Source: Shewanella corallii (GTDB lineage Bacteria > Pseudomonadota > Gammaproteobacteria > Enterobacterales > Shewanellaceae). Taken from it: DNA of 64,000 nt. Positions 1 to 9,044 of the stretch are shown piece after piece. How positions within the stretch are numbered: position 1 is the stretch's first letter; each line of letters begins with the position of its first letter. The stretch is from the NCBI RefSeq assembly GCF_023349125.1, contig NZ_JAKIKT010000001.1:1-64000 (forward strand), read 5' to 3'. The notes under the pieces are model-generated. The model saw only the letters and a program-made list of their open reading frames with translations, did no database searches and was not told the origin of the DNA. The translations under genes and the position numbers were made by a program.

Positions 1-410
1 CGACCACAGTGATGTCGCCCAGCTCAAAGCCTTTGATGGCTTCGCTGAAGGTGAAAGTCACCAGTGAGGTCTGGCCTTCATTGAGGGCATCGGCAGCAAT
101 GTCGATGTTCAAGGTTGGGGCCAGGGTGTCTACGGCTGTGGTATCGGAGTTACCGGTGCCGGCATTGCCATTCAGATCTGTGTAGGTGTCGTCGGCCACC
201 GTGACACTGGCGGTGCCGGTGAAATTGTTATCCGGAGTGAAGGTGGCAGTCCAGGTGATGCCACCATCTGTGCTGACCAGATTGGTGAGTACACCACCGA
301 CCACAGTGATGTCGCCCAGCTCAAAGCCTTTGATGGCTTCGCTGAAGGTGAAAGTCACCAGTGAGGTCTGGCCTTCATTGAGGGCATCGGCAGCAATGTC
401 GATGTTCAGT
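1..410 (-). repeat. 297-bp (99-residue) adhesin repeat, second class
   Basis: The sequence at 1-111 recurs essentially unchanged at 298-408, a period of 297 bp. The unit encodes a domain with LNEGQTSLVTFTFSEAIKGF and ADDTYTDLNGNAGTGNSD segments, typical of bacterial Ig-like adhesin domains. Only one full period and part of the next are in the window, and the array continues beyond the left edge. Confidence 0.85.
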
Positions 411-3400
411 GACGGGGAAGATACATCTACTAAATACTCTTCTTTGTCGGAAACTGAAGTGCTGTTACCGGCGGCATCAATAGTGGTAACCGACGCGGTA
501 ATGCTGTTGCTGCCTGCATCGGCCAGTGCGCTGGCGTCGACATCAACGGTGAAGCCAAGCAGGCCGTCACCCAAATCAATGACGGTGGTAGAGGCTATGG
601 TGCCATCGCCCAGCGTCAGGGTGACAGTGTCGCCAACCTTAACGTCACCGCCTACCGTACCGGTGAGGGTGACAGTGTCTTCGCTTTCAGCCTGGTTGAT
701 GACGTTGTCATCGCCGATGACGATAGGATTGAGATCAATGCTGGCTGCGGGTCCCTGAAGATCAATCACCACATCCTGAGTCACAGTGGAAGTGTTGCCC
801 TGTGCATCAGTGACTGTGGCAGTAACCGTGTAGGTGCCGTCTGCCAGTTCAGTGCCGGTCACATCCAGCGTCCAGTTGCCGTTGGCATCGACACTGAGGA
901 AGCCATCACCGACCGTGTAATCTTTGCCATTGAAGTTCACGGTCATGGTGTTGTTGTCGCCCATGTCGACCTGACCGGAAATCACCAGGGTTTGATCGTT
1001 GGTGATGAAGTCGCCGTCAATGCCAGAGTCTTCAGTGATGTCAGTAATAGAGACGGTCACGCCATCGCCATCATTGTCGGCAGTGGTATCAATCACTACA
1101 TCCTGAGTCACCGTCGAGGTGTTGCCCTGTGCATCGGTGACTGTGGCGGTGACTGTGTAGGTACCGTCTGCCAGCTCAGTGCCGGTCACATCCAGTGTCC
1201 AGTTGCCGTTGGCATCGACAGTGAGCTCAGTATCCGCCAGCGTGTAATTCACGCCATTAAAGTTCACGGTCAGGGTGTTGTTGTCGCCCAGGTCGACCTG
1301 ACCGGAAATCACCAGGGTTTGATCGTTGGTGATGAAGTCGCCGTCGACACCAGAGTCTTCAGTGATGTCAGTAATAGAGACGGTCACGCCGTCGCCATCA
1401 TTGTCGGCGGTGGTGTCAATCACTACATCCTGAGTAACGGTTGAGGTGTTGCCCTGTACATCAGTCACAGTGGCCGTGACGGTATAAGTTCCGTCTGCCA
1501 GCTCAGTGCCGGTCACATCCAGGCTCCAGTTGCCGTTGGCATCGACAGTGAGCTCAGCATCCGCCAGTGTGTAATTCACGCCGTTGAAGTTGACGGTCAG
1601 GGTGTTGTTGTCTCCCAGGTCGACCTGACCGGAAATCACCAGGGTTTGATCGTTGGTGATGAAGTCGCCGTCGACACCAGAGTCTTCAGTGATGTCAGTG
1701 ATGGAGATGGTCACGCCATCGCCATCGTTATCGGCAGTGGTATCAATCACCACGTTCTGGGTGGCGGTTGAGGTGTTGCCCTGTGCATCGGTGACTGTGG
1801 CCGTGACGGTATAAGTGCCGTCTGCCAGCTCAGTACCGGTCACATCCAGGCTCCAGTTGCCGTTGGCATCGACAGTGAGCTCAGCATCCGCCAGCGTGTA
1901 ATTCACGCCATTGAAGTTCACGGTCAGGGTGTTGTTGTCGCCCAGGTCAACCTGGCCGGAAATCACCAGGGTTTGATCGTTGGTGATGAAATCGCCATCA
2001 ATACCGGAATCTTCAGTGATGTCAGTAATAGAGACAGTGACGCCATCGCCATCGTTATCGGCAGTGATATCAATCACCACATTCTGAGTCACTGTCGAGG
2101 TGTTGCCCTGTGCATCAGTCACAGTGGCCGTAACCGTGTAGGTGCCGTCTTCCAGCTCAGTGCCGGTCACATCCAGTGTCCAGTTGCCGTTAGCATCTAC
2201 CGTCAGGAAGCCATCATCGACCGTGTAATCTTTGCCATTGAAGTTCACGGTCAGGGTGTTGTTGTCACCCAGGTCAACCTGACCGGAAATCACCAGAGTT
2301 TGATCGTTGGTGATGAAATCGCCATCGATACCGGAATCTTCAGTGATGTCAGTAATAGAGACGGTCACGCCATCGCCATCATTGTCGGCAGTGGTATCAA
2401 TCACCACGTTCTGAGTGACAGTGGAAGTGTTGCCCTGTGCATCAGTCACAGTGGCCGTAACCATGTAGGTGCCGTCTTCCAGCTCAGTGTCGGTCACATC
2501 CAGTGTCCAGTTGCCGTTAGCATCCACCGTCAGGAAGCCATCACCGACCGTGTAATCTTTGCCATTGAAGTTCACGGTCAGGGTGTTGTTGTCGCCCAGG
2601 TCAACCTGACCGGAAATCACCAGGGTTTGATCGTTGGTGATGAAGTCGCCGTCGATACCAGAGTCTTCAGTGATGTCAGTAATAGAGACAGTCACACCGT
2701 CACCATCGTTGTCGGCAGTGGTATCAATAACCACGTTCTGGGTGGCGGTTGAGGTGTTGCCCTGTGCATCAGTGACTGTGGCGGTGACGGTATAAGTGCC
2801 GTCTGCCAGCTCAGTGCCGGTCACATCCAGCGTCCAGTTGCCGTCGGCATCAACGGTCAGCTCGGCATCCGCCAGCGTGTAATTCACGCCATTAAAGTTC
2901 ACGGTCAGGGTGTTGTTGTCGCCCGTGTCGATCTGACCGGAAATCACCAGAGTTTGATCGTTGGTGATGAAATCGCCGTCGACACCAGAGTCTTCAGTGA
3001 TGTCAGTAATAGAGACAGTTACACCGTCGCCATCATTGTCGGCAGTGGTATCAATCACTACATCCTGAGTCACCGTCGAGGTGTTGCCCTGTGCATCGGT
3101 GACTGTGGCCGTAACCGTGTAGGTGCCGTCTGCCAGCTCAGTGCCGGTCACATCCAGGCTCCAGTTGCCATCGGCATCGACAGTGAGCTCAGCATCCGCC
3201 AGCGTGTAATTCACGCCATTAAAGTTCACGGTCAGGGTGTTGTTGTCGCCCAGATCAACCTGACCGGAAATCACCAGAGTTTGATCGCTGGTGATGAAGT
3301 CGCCGTCGACACCAGAGTCTTCAGTGATGTCAGTAATAGAGACAGTCACGCCATCGCCATCATTGTCAGTCGTCGTGTCAACGGTGGCGCTGTCAGAACC

Positions 3401-4432
3401 TGTCGCGCTGTTACCAGCCGGATCCGTCACCGTGGCGGTTATCTCCAGGCTGGCGCCGTTTTCCGGAGTTGGGGGGGAAAGTTGCAGGCCGTTATCCAGC
3501 ATATCTTGAGTAACAGGGCCCTCAAAGATAACCTGGCCGTTCTGATCGGTGATGATCAGAGTGTCGCCGACCGCCGTGCCTTCTCCCAGTGACACGACGA
3601 AGCTAACACTGTCGCCAAGTTCAGCTTCATTGATGTATCCATCATTATTCTGGTCATTGGTGATTGCGACAGATACCGCTGGGGCTGTTGTATCCACATC
3701 TCCGACGTCTGAATCGTTGGCTGTGTTGTTATTGCTGTCGATCACTGTGCCGTCGACGTCATAGCTGCCATCTGGTAACGGCTCGGTTACCTCGGCACTG
3801 AATGAACCGTCAGGTTGAACGATTGCAGAGATGGTTTGCTGATTTCCCTCTGAGTCTGTCACGACGATAGTCACAGTGCTTCCCGGCGCGGCGTTGGTCG
3901 TGCCTGTGATGACAGGTGTGTTGTCCGAGCTGTTGTCTGGAGCAGACAGATCCAGTGTCAGAGATTCAATAAATGATGTCAGGAACTCTTCTTCACCGTT
4001 ACCGCCCTGAAAGCCGACGTTGGTGGCATTTGAGTCATAGCCGGCACTGCCGAAAGTTTCGCCGCCGCTGCGATCAATATTGCTGAATCCAGCGTGGCCC
4101 TGATTGCCCCCATCTCCGGCTGCAGTTTCCGGCAAGCCTTCTGTTGGATCATCACCATCAAGGATTTGTTGCTGAAGGGCATCGATTTCTGCCAGTAAGG
4201 CATCGTCTTCTTCTATGGGAGTATCTGGATTGAAAGACGCCGTTTCATTGGACAGCGTGCTGCCGTCGTCGAACAGGATTTCAAATTCAGCATTGTCGTC
4301 GATCACCAAGATGCTGCCCTGTTCAAACCTTTCACCAGACTGCAGTTGGAGTTCAAGTTCTCCGGTATCAACGGATATGCTTCCGTTTACATATGTCAGT
4401 TGACCTGCTTTAGGTGTGGTGTAAGTTCCCAT
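1..4432 (-). CDS. Giant LapA-type repeat adhesin (N-terminal part, runs off the left edge)
   Basis: The minus strand reads openly from ATG at 4432 to the window edge, about 1477 codons with no stop. A GGGAG ribosome site lies just upstream. Residues 1-100 look like a LapA retention module (starts MGTYTTPKAGQLTYVNGSI). TAAG at residues 103-106 matches the LapG protease cleavage motif. A glycine/asparagine-rich linker follows, then two divergent Ig-like domains, eight 109-residue repeats, one further Ig-like domain and 99-residue repeats that leave the window. Repeat junctions carry DNDGDG-type acidic motifs that could bind calcium. Such proteins are exported by a type I system and held in the outer membrane until LapG cuts them. 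The C-terminal secretion signal, LapD, LapG and the exporter are not visible, so the retention role is inferred from the N-terminus. Confidence 0.85.
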   Translation of the reverse strand, partial: MGTYTTPKAGQLTYVNGSISVDTGELELQLQSGERFEQGSILVIDDNAEFEILFDDGSTLSNETASFNPDTPIEEDDALLAEIDALQQQILDGDDPTEGLPETAAGDGGNQGHAGFSNIDRSGGETFGSAGYDSNATNVGFQGGNGEEEFLTSFIESLTLDLSAPDNSSDNTPVITGTTNAAPGSTVTIVVTDSEGNQQTISAIVQPDGSFSAEVTEPLPDGSYDVDGTVIDSNNNTANDSDVGDVDTTAPAVSVAITNDQNNDGYINEAELGDSVSFVVSLGEGTAVGDTLIITDQNGQVIFEGPVTQDMLDNGLQLSPPTPENGASLEITATVTDPAGNSATGSDSATVDTTTDNDGDGVTVSITDITEDSGVDGDFITSDQTLVISGQVDLGDNNTLTVNFNGVNYTLADAELTVDADGNWSLDVTGTELADGTYTVTATVTDAQGNTSTVTQDVVIDTTADNDGDGVTVSITDITEDSGVDGDFITNDQTLVISGQIDTGDNNTLTVNFNGVNYTLADAELTVDADGNWTLDVTGTELADGTYTVTATVTDAQGNTSTATQNVVIDTTADNDGDGVTVSITDITEDSGIDGDFITNDQTLVISGQVDLGDNNTLTVNFNGKDYTVGDGFLTVDANGNWTLDVTDTELEDGTYMVTATVTDAQGNTSTVTQNVVIDTTADNDGDGVTVSITDITEDSGIDGDFITNDQTLVISGQVDLGDNNTLTVNFNGKDYTVDDGFLTVDANGNWTLDVTGTELEDGTYTVTATVTDAQGNTSTVTQNVVIDITADNDGDGVTVSITDITEDSGIDGDFITNDQTLVISGQVDLGDNNTLTVNFNGVNYTLADAELTVDANGNWSLDVTGTELADGTYTVTATVTDAQGNTSTATQNVVIDTTADNDGDGVTISITDITEDSGVDGDFITNDQTLVISGQVDLGDNNTLTVNFNGVNYTLADAELTVDANGNWSLDVTGTELADGTYTVTATVTDVQGNTSTVTQDVVIDTTADNDGDGVTVSITDITEDSGVDGDFITNDQTLVISGQVDLGDNNTLTVNFNGVNYTLADTELTVDANGNWTLDVTGTELADGTYTVTATVTDAQGNTSTVTQDVVIDTTADNDGDGVTVSITDITEDSGIDGDFITNDQTLVISGQVDMGDNNTMTVNFNGKDYTVGDGFLSVDANGNWTLDVTGTELADGTYTVTATVTDAQGNTSTVTQDVVIDLQGPAASIDLNPIVIGDDNVINQAESEDTVTLTGTVGGDVKVGDTVTLTLGDGTIASTTVIDLGDGLLGFTVDVDASALADAGSNSITASVTTIDAAGNSTSVSDKEEYLVDVSSPSLNIDIAADALNEGQTSLVTFTFSEAIKGFELGDITVVGGVLTNLVSTDGGITWTATFTPDNNFTGTASVTVADDTYTDLNGNAGTGNSDTTAVDTLAPTLNIDIAADALNEGQTSLVTFTFSEAIKGFELGDITVV
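664..3370 (-). repeat. Eight tandem 327-bp (109-residue) Ig-like repeats
   Basis: The landmark TTTGATCGTTGGTGATGAA (one copy has GATCGCTGG) begins at 991, 1318, 1645, 1972, 2299, 2626, 2953 and 3280, exactly 327 bp apart every time, so the adhesin frame is kept. Each unit encodes a domain with ITDITEDSG, TLVISGQVD, NTLTVNFNG and DGTYTVTATVTDAQGN segments. Outer boundaries are approximate. The high identity between copies suggests recent gene conversion or expansion. Confidence 0.93.
4115..4126 (-). other. LapG-type TAAG proteolysis site in the adhesin
   Basis: Codons ACT GCA GCC GGA encode TAAG at residues 103-106, preceded by an acidic, glutamine-rich helix-like stretch and followed by a glycine-rich linker. 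This position and motif match the di-alanine site cut by the periplasmic protease LapG in LapA-family adhesins. The assignment is from the motif and its context only. Confidence 0.7.
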
Positions 4433-4476
4433 TTCATTGCTCCCAACAGCCTCAAAAAGTCCGTTTTTCTGATTCG

Positions 4477-4495
4477 GGTTGGGCGATGCCCAACC
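4477..4495 (-). promoter_or_regulatory. Perfect 8-bp hairpin in the adhesin 5' leader
   Basis: GGTTGGGC and GCCCAACC pair around a 3-nt loop, about 45 nt upstream of the adhesin start. The following sequence on the transcribed strand is not a U-run until a short tract further on. It could be an mRNA stabiliser, an attenuator or a protein site. Confidence 0.45.
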
Positions 4496-4504
4496 AAGCA
4501 TCTA

Positions 4505-4534
4505 ATGGTATTTTGTTGCAAGCTATAGGGTCAA
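4505..4534 (-). promoter_or_regulatory. Possible sigma-70 promoter for the adhesin
   Basis: On the minus strand TTGACC (4534-4529) is followed after 18 bp by TACCAT (4510-4505). The -35 is good and the -10 weak. It lies in the roughly 300-bp AT-rich gap between hemY and the adhesin, which otherwise holds only the leader hairpin. Confidence 0.3.
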
Positions 4535-4735
4535 TTTATTGACGTAGGTTAAAGTGTTGTTTGATAAACGTTTTTATGTTGGTTTGTGTGGTTTGGCGGG
4601 CTTGATTTGGATTGTAATATTACTTTTTGGGTAATAATTAGACGATTGATGTGTTTGGTCTGGTTGGCGTCAGAATTTTGTGTGATTTCCTGTTTGGGCA
4701 GAGATTATACAATATCTACCCAAACAGCTGATTAT

Positions 4736-5899
4736 TCACATTTTTGCAGCATGATGAAAGCTATTCAGGGCGGTCAGATTGTCTCCCAATTGCTGCTGAA
4801 GCTCACCTAAAGCTAACCATGATTGACGGCTTGGAGCCAATTCACATACACGTTGCCAATGCAATTTAGCCTGTTTGAACTCCCGACGACGTTGATTCAA
4901 TTTGGCCATGGCTTCCTGGTAGGCTGCGTTATTTTCTTCTGCTACGGCGATATCGGAAAGAAACTTAATGGCGCTGTCATTGTCGGTTGGCGCTATCTCC
5001 GCCAGAGTGACTATCAGTTCTGGGTGCAGGTGTTTTTTCAGAGATTTGAGTAGCAGCTTGATCGCTTTCTCACCCTGATTGAACTTTGCAAGTCCCCGAC
5101 AATAAAGCGCTAACAGATCTGAGTCCTGTTGCGTTCGTGGCACGTCACCCCATGTAAGTTCCAATTGTGGCAGTCCGGCCTCACTGGCATGCTCCAGTCG
5201 ATGAGTGTGAACAGTGTGCTCCAGTGCAGCCAACTCTTCAGGTGTGGATATCTGTTTTTTCTTCAGAACAGGGATGAGTTTCAGTAGCTCTCCCCAGCTT
5301 TTTTCTTGGCGGTATAGCTCAAGTGCCAATTTAAGTACTGGAACACTGCTGCGTGGTCCAGGGTGTAGCTTATCCAGCTCGCGGGCCGCTTCGTCCCAGG
5401 CCTGTTGCTGCATTAAATAGCGCACCCGGCTGGTACGCACAGCTTGCTGCGCCTGAGGGTAGGTTTCGGCTTCAGTGAGGTAAAGATCCCGCTGCTCATA
5501 ATTTTGCTGATGCTGGGCCGCGCGGGCCGCCGCAAGCAGATTCAGTGCCGGTAGCTCACCCTTTTGGGCGCCTTTGGCCATTGAAACTTCAGCCTGTTGC
5601 CAGTTCTCTTCGGCCAGTGCCAGTGCGCCCAGCAGGGTGTTTTTACGGGCAGCATTACGGCGCCAGCGTTCGGGTAACAGGCGACTGTTTATCATCAGGG
5701 TGAGTAGGCGGATCAGCAGCCATTCGACCAATTGCAGCAGACCGAAAGCCAAAACCAGCAGGAATGTGGCAAACACCAGACTGGTTTCAATCTGTTTATC
5801 CGCAATCGCAACATAGACATAGCCCGTATTGCCCACCATAAATGGGTTTAAACACAGACCCAGTAAAATAATGATAAGAAAAGCCAGCGCCCTGATCAT
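4736..5899 (-). CDS. hemY: HemY, inner-membrane TPR protein of heme biosynthesis
   Basis: The 387-residue protein has two N-terminal membrane helices (about residues 3-22 and 40-65) followed by helical TPR-like repeats, as in enterobacterial HemY (about 400 residues; not the protoporphyrinogen oxidase given the same name in Bacillus). The motif LGALALAEENWQQAE is typical of the first TPR segment. Its start overlaps the hemX stop by 4 bp, so the two are probably translationally coupled. It is the last gene of hemC-hemD-hemX-hemY. Its biochemical role is not firmly known; a scaffold for late heme enzymes has been proposed. Confidence 0.9.
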   Translation of the reverse strand: MIRALAFLIIILLGLCLNPFMVGNTGYVYVAIADKQIETSLVFATFLLVLAFGLLQLVEWLLIRLLTLMINSRLLPERWRRNAARKNTLLGALALAEENWQQAEVSMAKGAQKGELPALNLLAAARAAQHQQNYEQRDLYLTEAETYPQAQQAVRTSRVRYLMQQQAWDEAARELDKLHPGPRSSVPVLKLALELYRQEKSWGELLKLIPVLKKKQISTPEELAALEHTVHTHRLEHASEAGLPQLELTWGDVPRTQQDSDLLALYCRGLAKFNQGEKAIKLLLKSLKKHLHPELIVTLAEIAPTDNDSAIKFLSDIAVAEENNAAYQEAMAKLNQRRREFKQAKLHWQRVCELAPSRQSWLALGELQQQLGDNLTALNSFHHAAKM

Positions 5900-7089
5900 A
5901 GAGACTCTCCCTCTGCCGGTTGCAGTTCACCCAGCTCGGTCAATTGTTTCAGCAGGGATGAAGAGGCAAAACGATTGAGGGTGACGGGTGACAGCTTCAG
6001 CGTCTCCATTACTTTCAGTACTTCCAGGGTAGATTCAACTTCTGGAGAGGACAGGTCGTAGTACTGATACAGCCAGTTATGGGCCATTTTAAGTGAGCTG
6101 CGGTAGTTCACTTCATCGCCCCGATACAGAGCCAGCTGTGCCTGCAGCAGCTTGCTGCGGATATTTTCAACCAGATACCACTGTTGTTCTGGTGTCAGCA
6201 AAGGTGCGGTGTCAGTTGTCCTTGTACGAATAACGATAAAGTCATCCAGTAACGCCTGCCAGGTTTTGTAGAGATTGGCTTGCCAGTCAGAAACAGAATC
6301 CGACAGCTCATTATTTTGCTCTTGAGGAATGAGGCCGGCCTGAGCGTCTGCACGGTTCAGCGGCAGCGTGTCCAGATTATTGATGATCTCATCCAGGGTG
6401 AAAGCGGTTCCGGCAATATCAGCCTGCTTAATTGCTTTTACGGCGGCAATGTCCCTGGCCAGCGCTTTACGCAGCGGCAGCAAAGAGGGATCTTTCATGG
6501 CGGCAATACGTTGATCGGCCGCCTCCAGCAGTCCCGCTGCAGTCAGGGAGTCTTGCTCCAGCCAAAGTTTGCGGCCTGCCATGGTTACCAGATAGTTGGC
6601 TTCTGCTGCCTGCCAATGGTTTGGATTTCGTTTCGCCAACGAGGTCAGGCGCTCACTCAGTTCTCTGTGTTGCTCCGGGAGAGACTCCAGTTGTGCCAGT
6701 TCCGCAGCGGTTTGTCGCTGCTGTTGGCTTAACGTCGCCAACTGAGATTGAGGACCTGCCAACGCCTGTTGCATGGCTTTGTCCTGCTGAGCTAACTGTT
6801 CATTCAGTCGCAGGTTTTGTTTGTTGAACTGGTCGTACAGATACAGGCCTCCGGCCAGAGCCAGAAGGCTTAGCAGAAGTCCCAATAGTGCCAATAAGGC
6901 TAATCCCCAGCGACGAGGCGCTGCAGGTGCCGTGGCAGTGGATTCATTGACTACAGGTTGGGGAGTGACCACTGGCTCCGGAGTTTCCGGTTCAGTGGGT
7001 GTTTCAGGGGGAATGTCCCGGGTGATCGATTCTACAGGCTCTTGCTGATTGTTTTCAGCTTCCTGGGACTTGGGCGGTTTGTTGTCCAT
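5896..7089 (-). CDS. hemX: HemX-like membrane protein of the heme operon
   Basis: The 397-residue protein has an acidic, proline/glutamate-rich cytoplasmic N-terminus (about residues 1-58), one membrane helix (about 60-86, rich in Leu/Ala/Gly), then a coiled coil and a helical domain. This is the plan of HemX, which is often annotated as uroporphyrinogen-III C-methyltransferase although no SAM-binding motif is evident here. It starts 57 bp after hemD and overlaps hemY by 4 bp. The function is inferred from position and architecture. Confidence 0.88.
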   Translation of the reverse strand: MDNKPPKSQEAENNQQEPVESITRDIPPETPTEPETPEPVVTPQPVVNESTATAPAAPRRWGLALLALLGLLLSLLALAGGLYLYDQFNKQNLRLNEQLAQQDKAMQQALAGPQSQLATLSQQQRQTAAELAQLESLPEQHRELSERLTSLAKRNPNHWQAAEANYLVTMAGRKLWLEQDSLTAAGLLEAADQRIAAMKDPSLLPLRKALARDIAAVKAIKQADIAGTAFTLDEIINNLDTLPLNRADAQAGLIPQEQNNELSDSVSDWQANLYKTWQALLDDFIVIRTRTTDTAPLLTPEQQWYLVENIRSKLLQAQLALYRGDEVNYRSSLKMAHNWLYQYYDLSSPEVESTLEVLKVMETLKLSPVTLNRFASSSLLKQLTELGELQPAEGESL

Positions 7090-7146
7090 GAAACAGTCCT
7101 TGATGGCGAAAATGCAACGACCGTGCGCTATGCCATCAAGGGTATG

Positions 7147-7863
7147 TCATTTCAGAGCTGCCAGCATGGCCTCCGCATGTGCGGCACCGGCGTTGGTGAC
7201 ATGGGTCAATCCCCTAGCGATGGCCTGCGCTTCGGCCCGGCTACTGGGTACTATGATATGACATGCGCTCAGCCATGGAAATAATTCTTTTGGTACCAGT
7301 GTGATAAGGTTTTCCAGCATGTCAGGGCTGGTTATTACTATGGTATCAATACCGAACTCTTGCCACTCGCGGCATACTTGAGCGGCATCATAATCCGGAC
7401 AGGTGCGGCGATATACTTCCCAGAATTCGACAGTGGCGCCACGAGATGTCAGCGTCTGTGCCAGCAGTTCCCGGCCACCATTTCCCCGCACAATAACAAC
7501 TTTCTTTCCATCGACATGCTGCAATGCGCCCAGCTCCAGCAAGCCTTCGGTTTGCTGATTGTCATCTGCGGCTCTGACGCCGGAAATTCCGGCAGCAGCA
7601 AAACTTTCCCAGGTGGCTTTTCCCACAGCAAAGTACTGTATGTGGGCAGGCCAGGACTGATCCAGAGCCTGAGTGCCAAAGTTCACGGCATTGGTGCTGA
7701 CAAAAATAATGATGTCGGCGCTGAGGATGTCATCGGCGGAGCGGGAGGAGGGAGTAGCTTCAACGCCAAGCAGGGGCGTCACCAAATGGGGAGTACCGCG
7801 CTCAGACAGCGCGGTGGACATAGTCTGATTGCGCCCCTCGGGGCGCGTCAGCAGTACCTTCAT
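7147..7863 (-). CDS. hemD: Uroporphyrinogen-III synthase
   Basis: HemD inverts ring D of hydroxymethylbilane and closes it to uroporphyrinogen III. The 238-residue protein starts with the family N-terminus MKVLLTRPEGRN, has the mid-protein AVGKATWESFAAAG segment and ends with TSPDMLENL and TNAGAAHAEAM regions seen in HemD. This family has low sequence conservation, so the call also relies on its position, 2 bp after hemC in the same operon. Length is normal (about 240-250). Confidence 0.92.
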   Translation of the reverse strand: MKVLLTRPEGRNQTMSTALSERGTPHLVTPLLGVEATPSSRSADDILSADIIIFVSTNAVNFGTQALDQSWPAHIQYFAVGKATWESFAAAGISGVRAADDNQQTEGLLELGALQHVDGKKVVIVRGNGGRELLAQTLTSRGATVEFWEVYRRTCPDYDAAQVCREWQEFGIDTIVITSPDMLENLITLVPKELFPWLSACHIIVPSSRAEAQAIARGLTHVTNAGAAHAEAMLAALK

Positions 7864-7865
7864 GG

Positions 7866-8798
7866 TTACGCCTTGTTGTAAACGGCATCCAGAATGGTCT
7901 TGGCACCCTTTGACAGCAATTCCTCTGCCAGAGAGATACCCAGCTGTTCAAAATCAGCACTTGAACCGGTAACTTCGCCACGAATGATCTCGCTGCCATC
8001 CGGGTTGCCTACCAGACCACGCAGGTGCAGGGTGTCACCTTCAAGCGTAGCAAAAGCCCCGATAGGCACCTGACAACCGCCTTCCAGGCGAGTGTTCATG
8101 GCGCGTTCTGCCAGTACACGGTGGCGGGTTTCTTTGTGTTCCAGTGGTGCCAGCAGGGCTTTTACTCTTTCATCATCAGTGCGGCACTCAATACCTACAG
8201 CGCCCTGACCGTTTGCCGGCAGAGACTCTTCTTCGCTGATAAAGCTGGCGATACGCTCATTCAGTTCCAGACGGATAAGACCTGCGGCGGCTAGGATGAT
8301 GGCATCGTACTCACCGGCGTCCAGTTTACCCAGACGGGTTCCCACGTTACCACGCAGATCTTTAATAACCAGGTCTGGGCGGGCTGCGCGGATTTGGCAC
8401 TGACGGCGCAGGCTTGATGTGCCTACAACAGCACCTTCAGGCAGTTCATCGATGGACTTGTAGGTGTTGGAAACGAAGGCGTCGCGAGGATCTTCACGCT
8501 CACAGATAACTTCCAGGCCCAGACCTTCAGGGAACTCAACAGGAACATCCTTCATGGAGTGAACAGCGATATCTGCTTCACCGGCCAACATGGCAACTTC
8601 CAGCTCTTTTACGAACAGGCCCTTACCACCTACTTTGGCCAAAGGAGTGTCAAGGATGATGTCACCTTTGGTGCTCATTGGCAGCAATTCAACTACCAGG
8701 CCAGGGTGAATACGTTCCAGTTCGGCTTTGACAAACTCTGCCTGCCACATAGCCAGTGGGCTCTTGCGTGTAGCGATACGAATCAGGTTTTGGGACAT
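7866..8798 (-). CDS. hemC: Porphobilinogen deaminase (hydroxymethylbilane synthase)
   Basis: The enzyme joins four porphobilinogen units into hydroxymethylbilane. The 310-residue protein matches the family throughout: [18 protein letters not shown] at the N-terminus, [29 protein letters not shown], and [15 protein letters not shown], whose Cys carries the dipyrromethane cofactor. It is the first gene of the hemCDXY operon and is divergent from cyaA, the classical arrangement in gammaproteobacteria. Confidence 0.97.
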   Translation of the reverse strand: MSQNLIRIATRKSPLAMWQAEFVKAELERIHPGLVVELLPMSTKGDIILDTPLAKVGGKGLFVKELEVAMLAGEADIAVHSMKDVPVEFPEGLGLEVICEREDPRDAFVSNTYKSIDELPEGAVVGTSSLRRQCQIRAARPDLVIKDLRGNVGTRLGKLDAGEYDAIILAAAGLIRLELNERIASFISEEESLPANGQGAVGIECRTDDERVKALLAPLEHKETRHRVLAERAMNTRLEGGCQVPIGAFATLEGDTLHLRGLVGNPDGSEIIRGEVTGSSADFEQLGISLAEELLSKGAKTILDAVYNKA

Positions 8799-8965
8799 GC
8801 TCTAAATCCATCTGAGATCTTAATTTCGGACATGCTAAACACTAATCTCCCGTGATGAAAGTCATGGTTGCAGGATCTTTGAAGTCTGTCCCTGTCGTTA
8901 TCAGTAAATATCGCTTCATTTTTCAGCGAGACGTTGCTTTTTACAGCTTATAGCTCGCTAATTAG

Positions 8966-8981
8966 TGTGATCTTGATCTCG
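8966..8981 (+). promoter_or_regulatory. Possible CRP half-site in the cyaA/hemC control region
   Basis: TGTGATCTTGATCTCG has a perfect left CRP half (TGTGA) with the correct 6-bp spacer but a poor right half (TCTCG against TCACA). It lies 64 bp upstream of the cyaA start in the 246-bp divergent region. CRP represses cyaA in E. coli, which makes the position suggestive, but the site is weak. No convincing sigma-70 pair was fixed for either gene. Confidence 0.25.
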
Positions 8982-9044
8982 TTCTATTGTGTCGAACCGC
9001 TAAGCTGATAGCATCGACCTTGTTGTTTTTCTCGGGAAATTAAT

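Noticed and set aside
664..3370. Regularly spaced repeats that might be a CRISPR array
   Set aside because: The unit is 327 bp, almost all of it conserved, and a multiple of three inside an open frame; there are no short repeats with unique spacers.
992..3592. Long plus-strand open frames opposite the adhesin repeats (992-1444, 1973-2752, 2954-3592)
   Set aside because: They arise from the antisense of the 327-bp repeats, contain the same repeated peptide, and lack ribosome sites. The minus frame is open over 4.4 kb and has clear adhesin domains.
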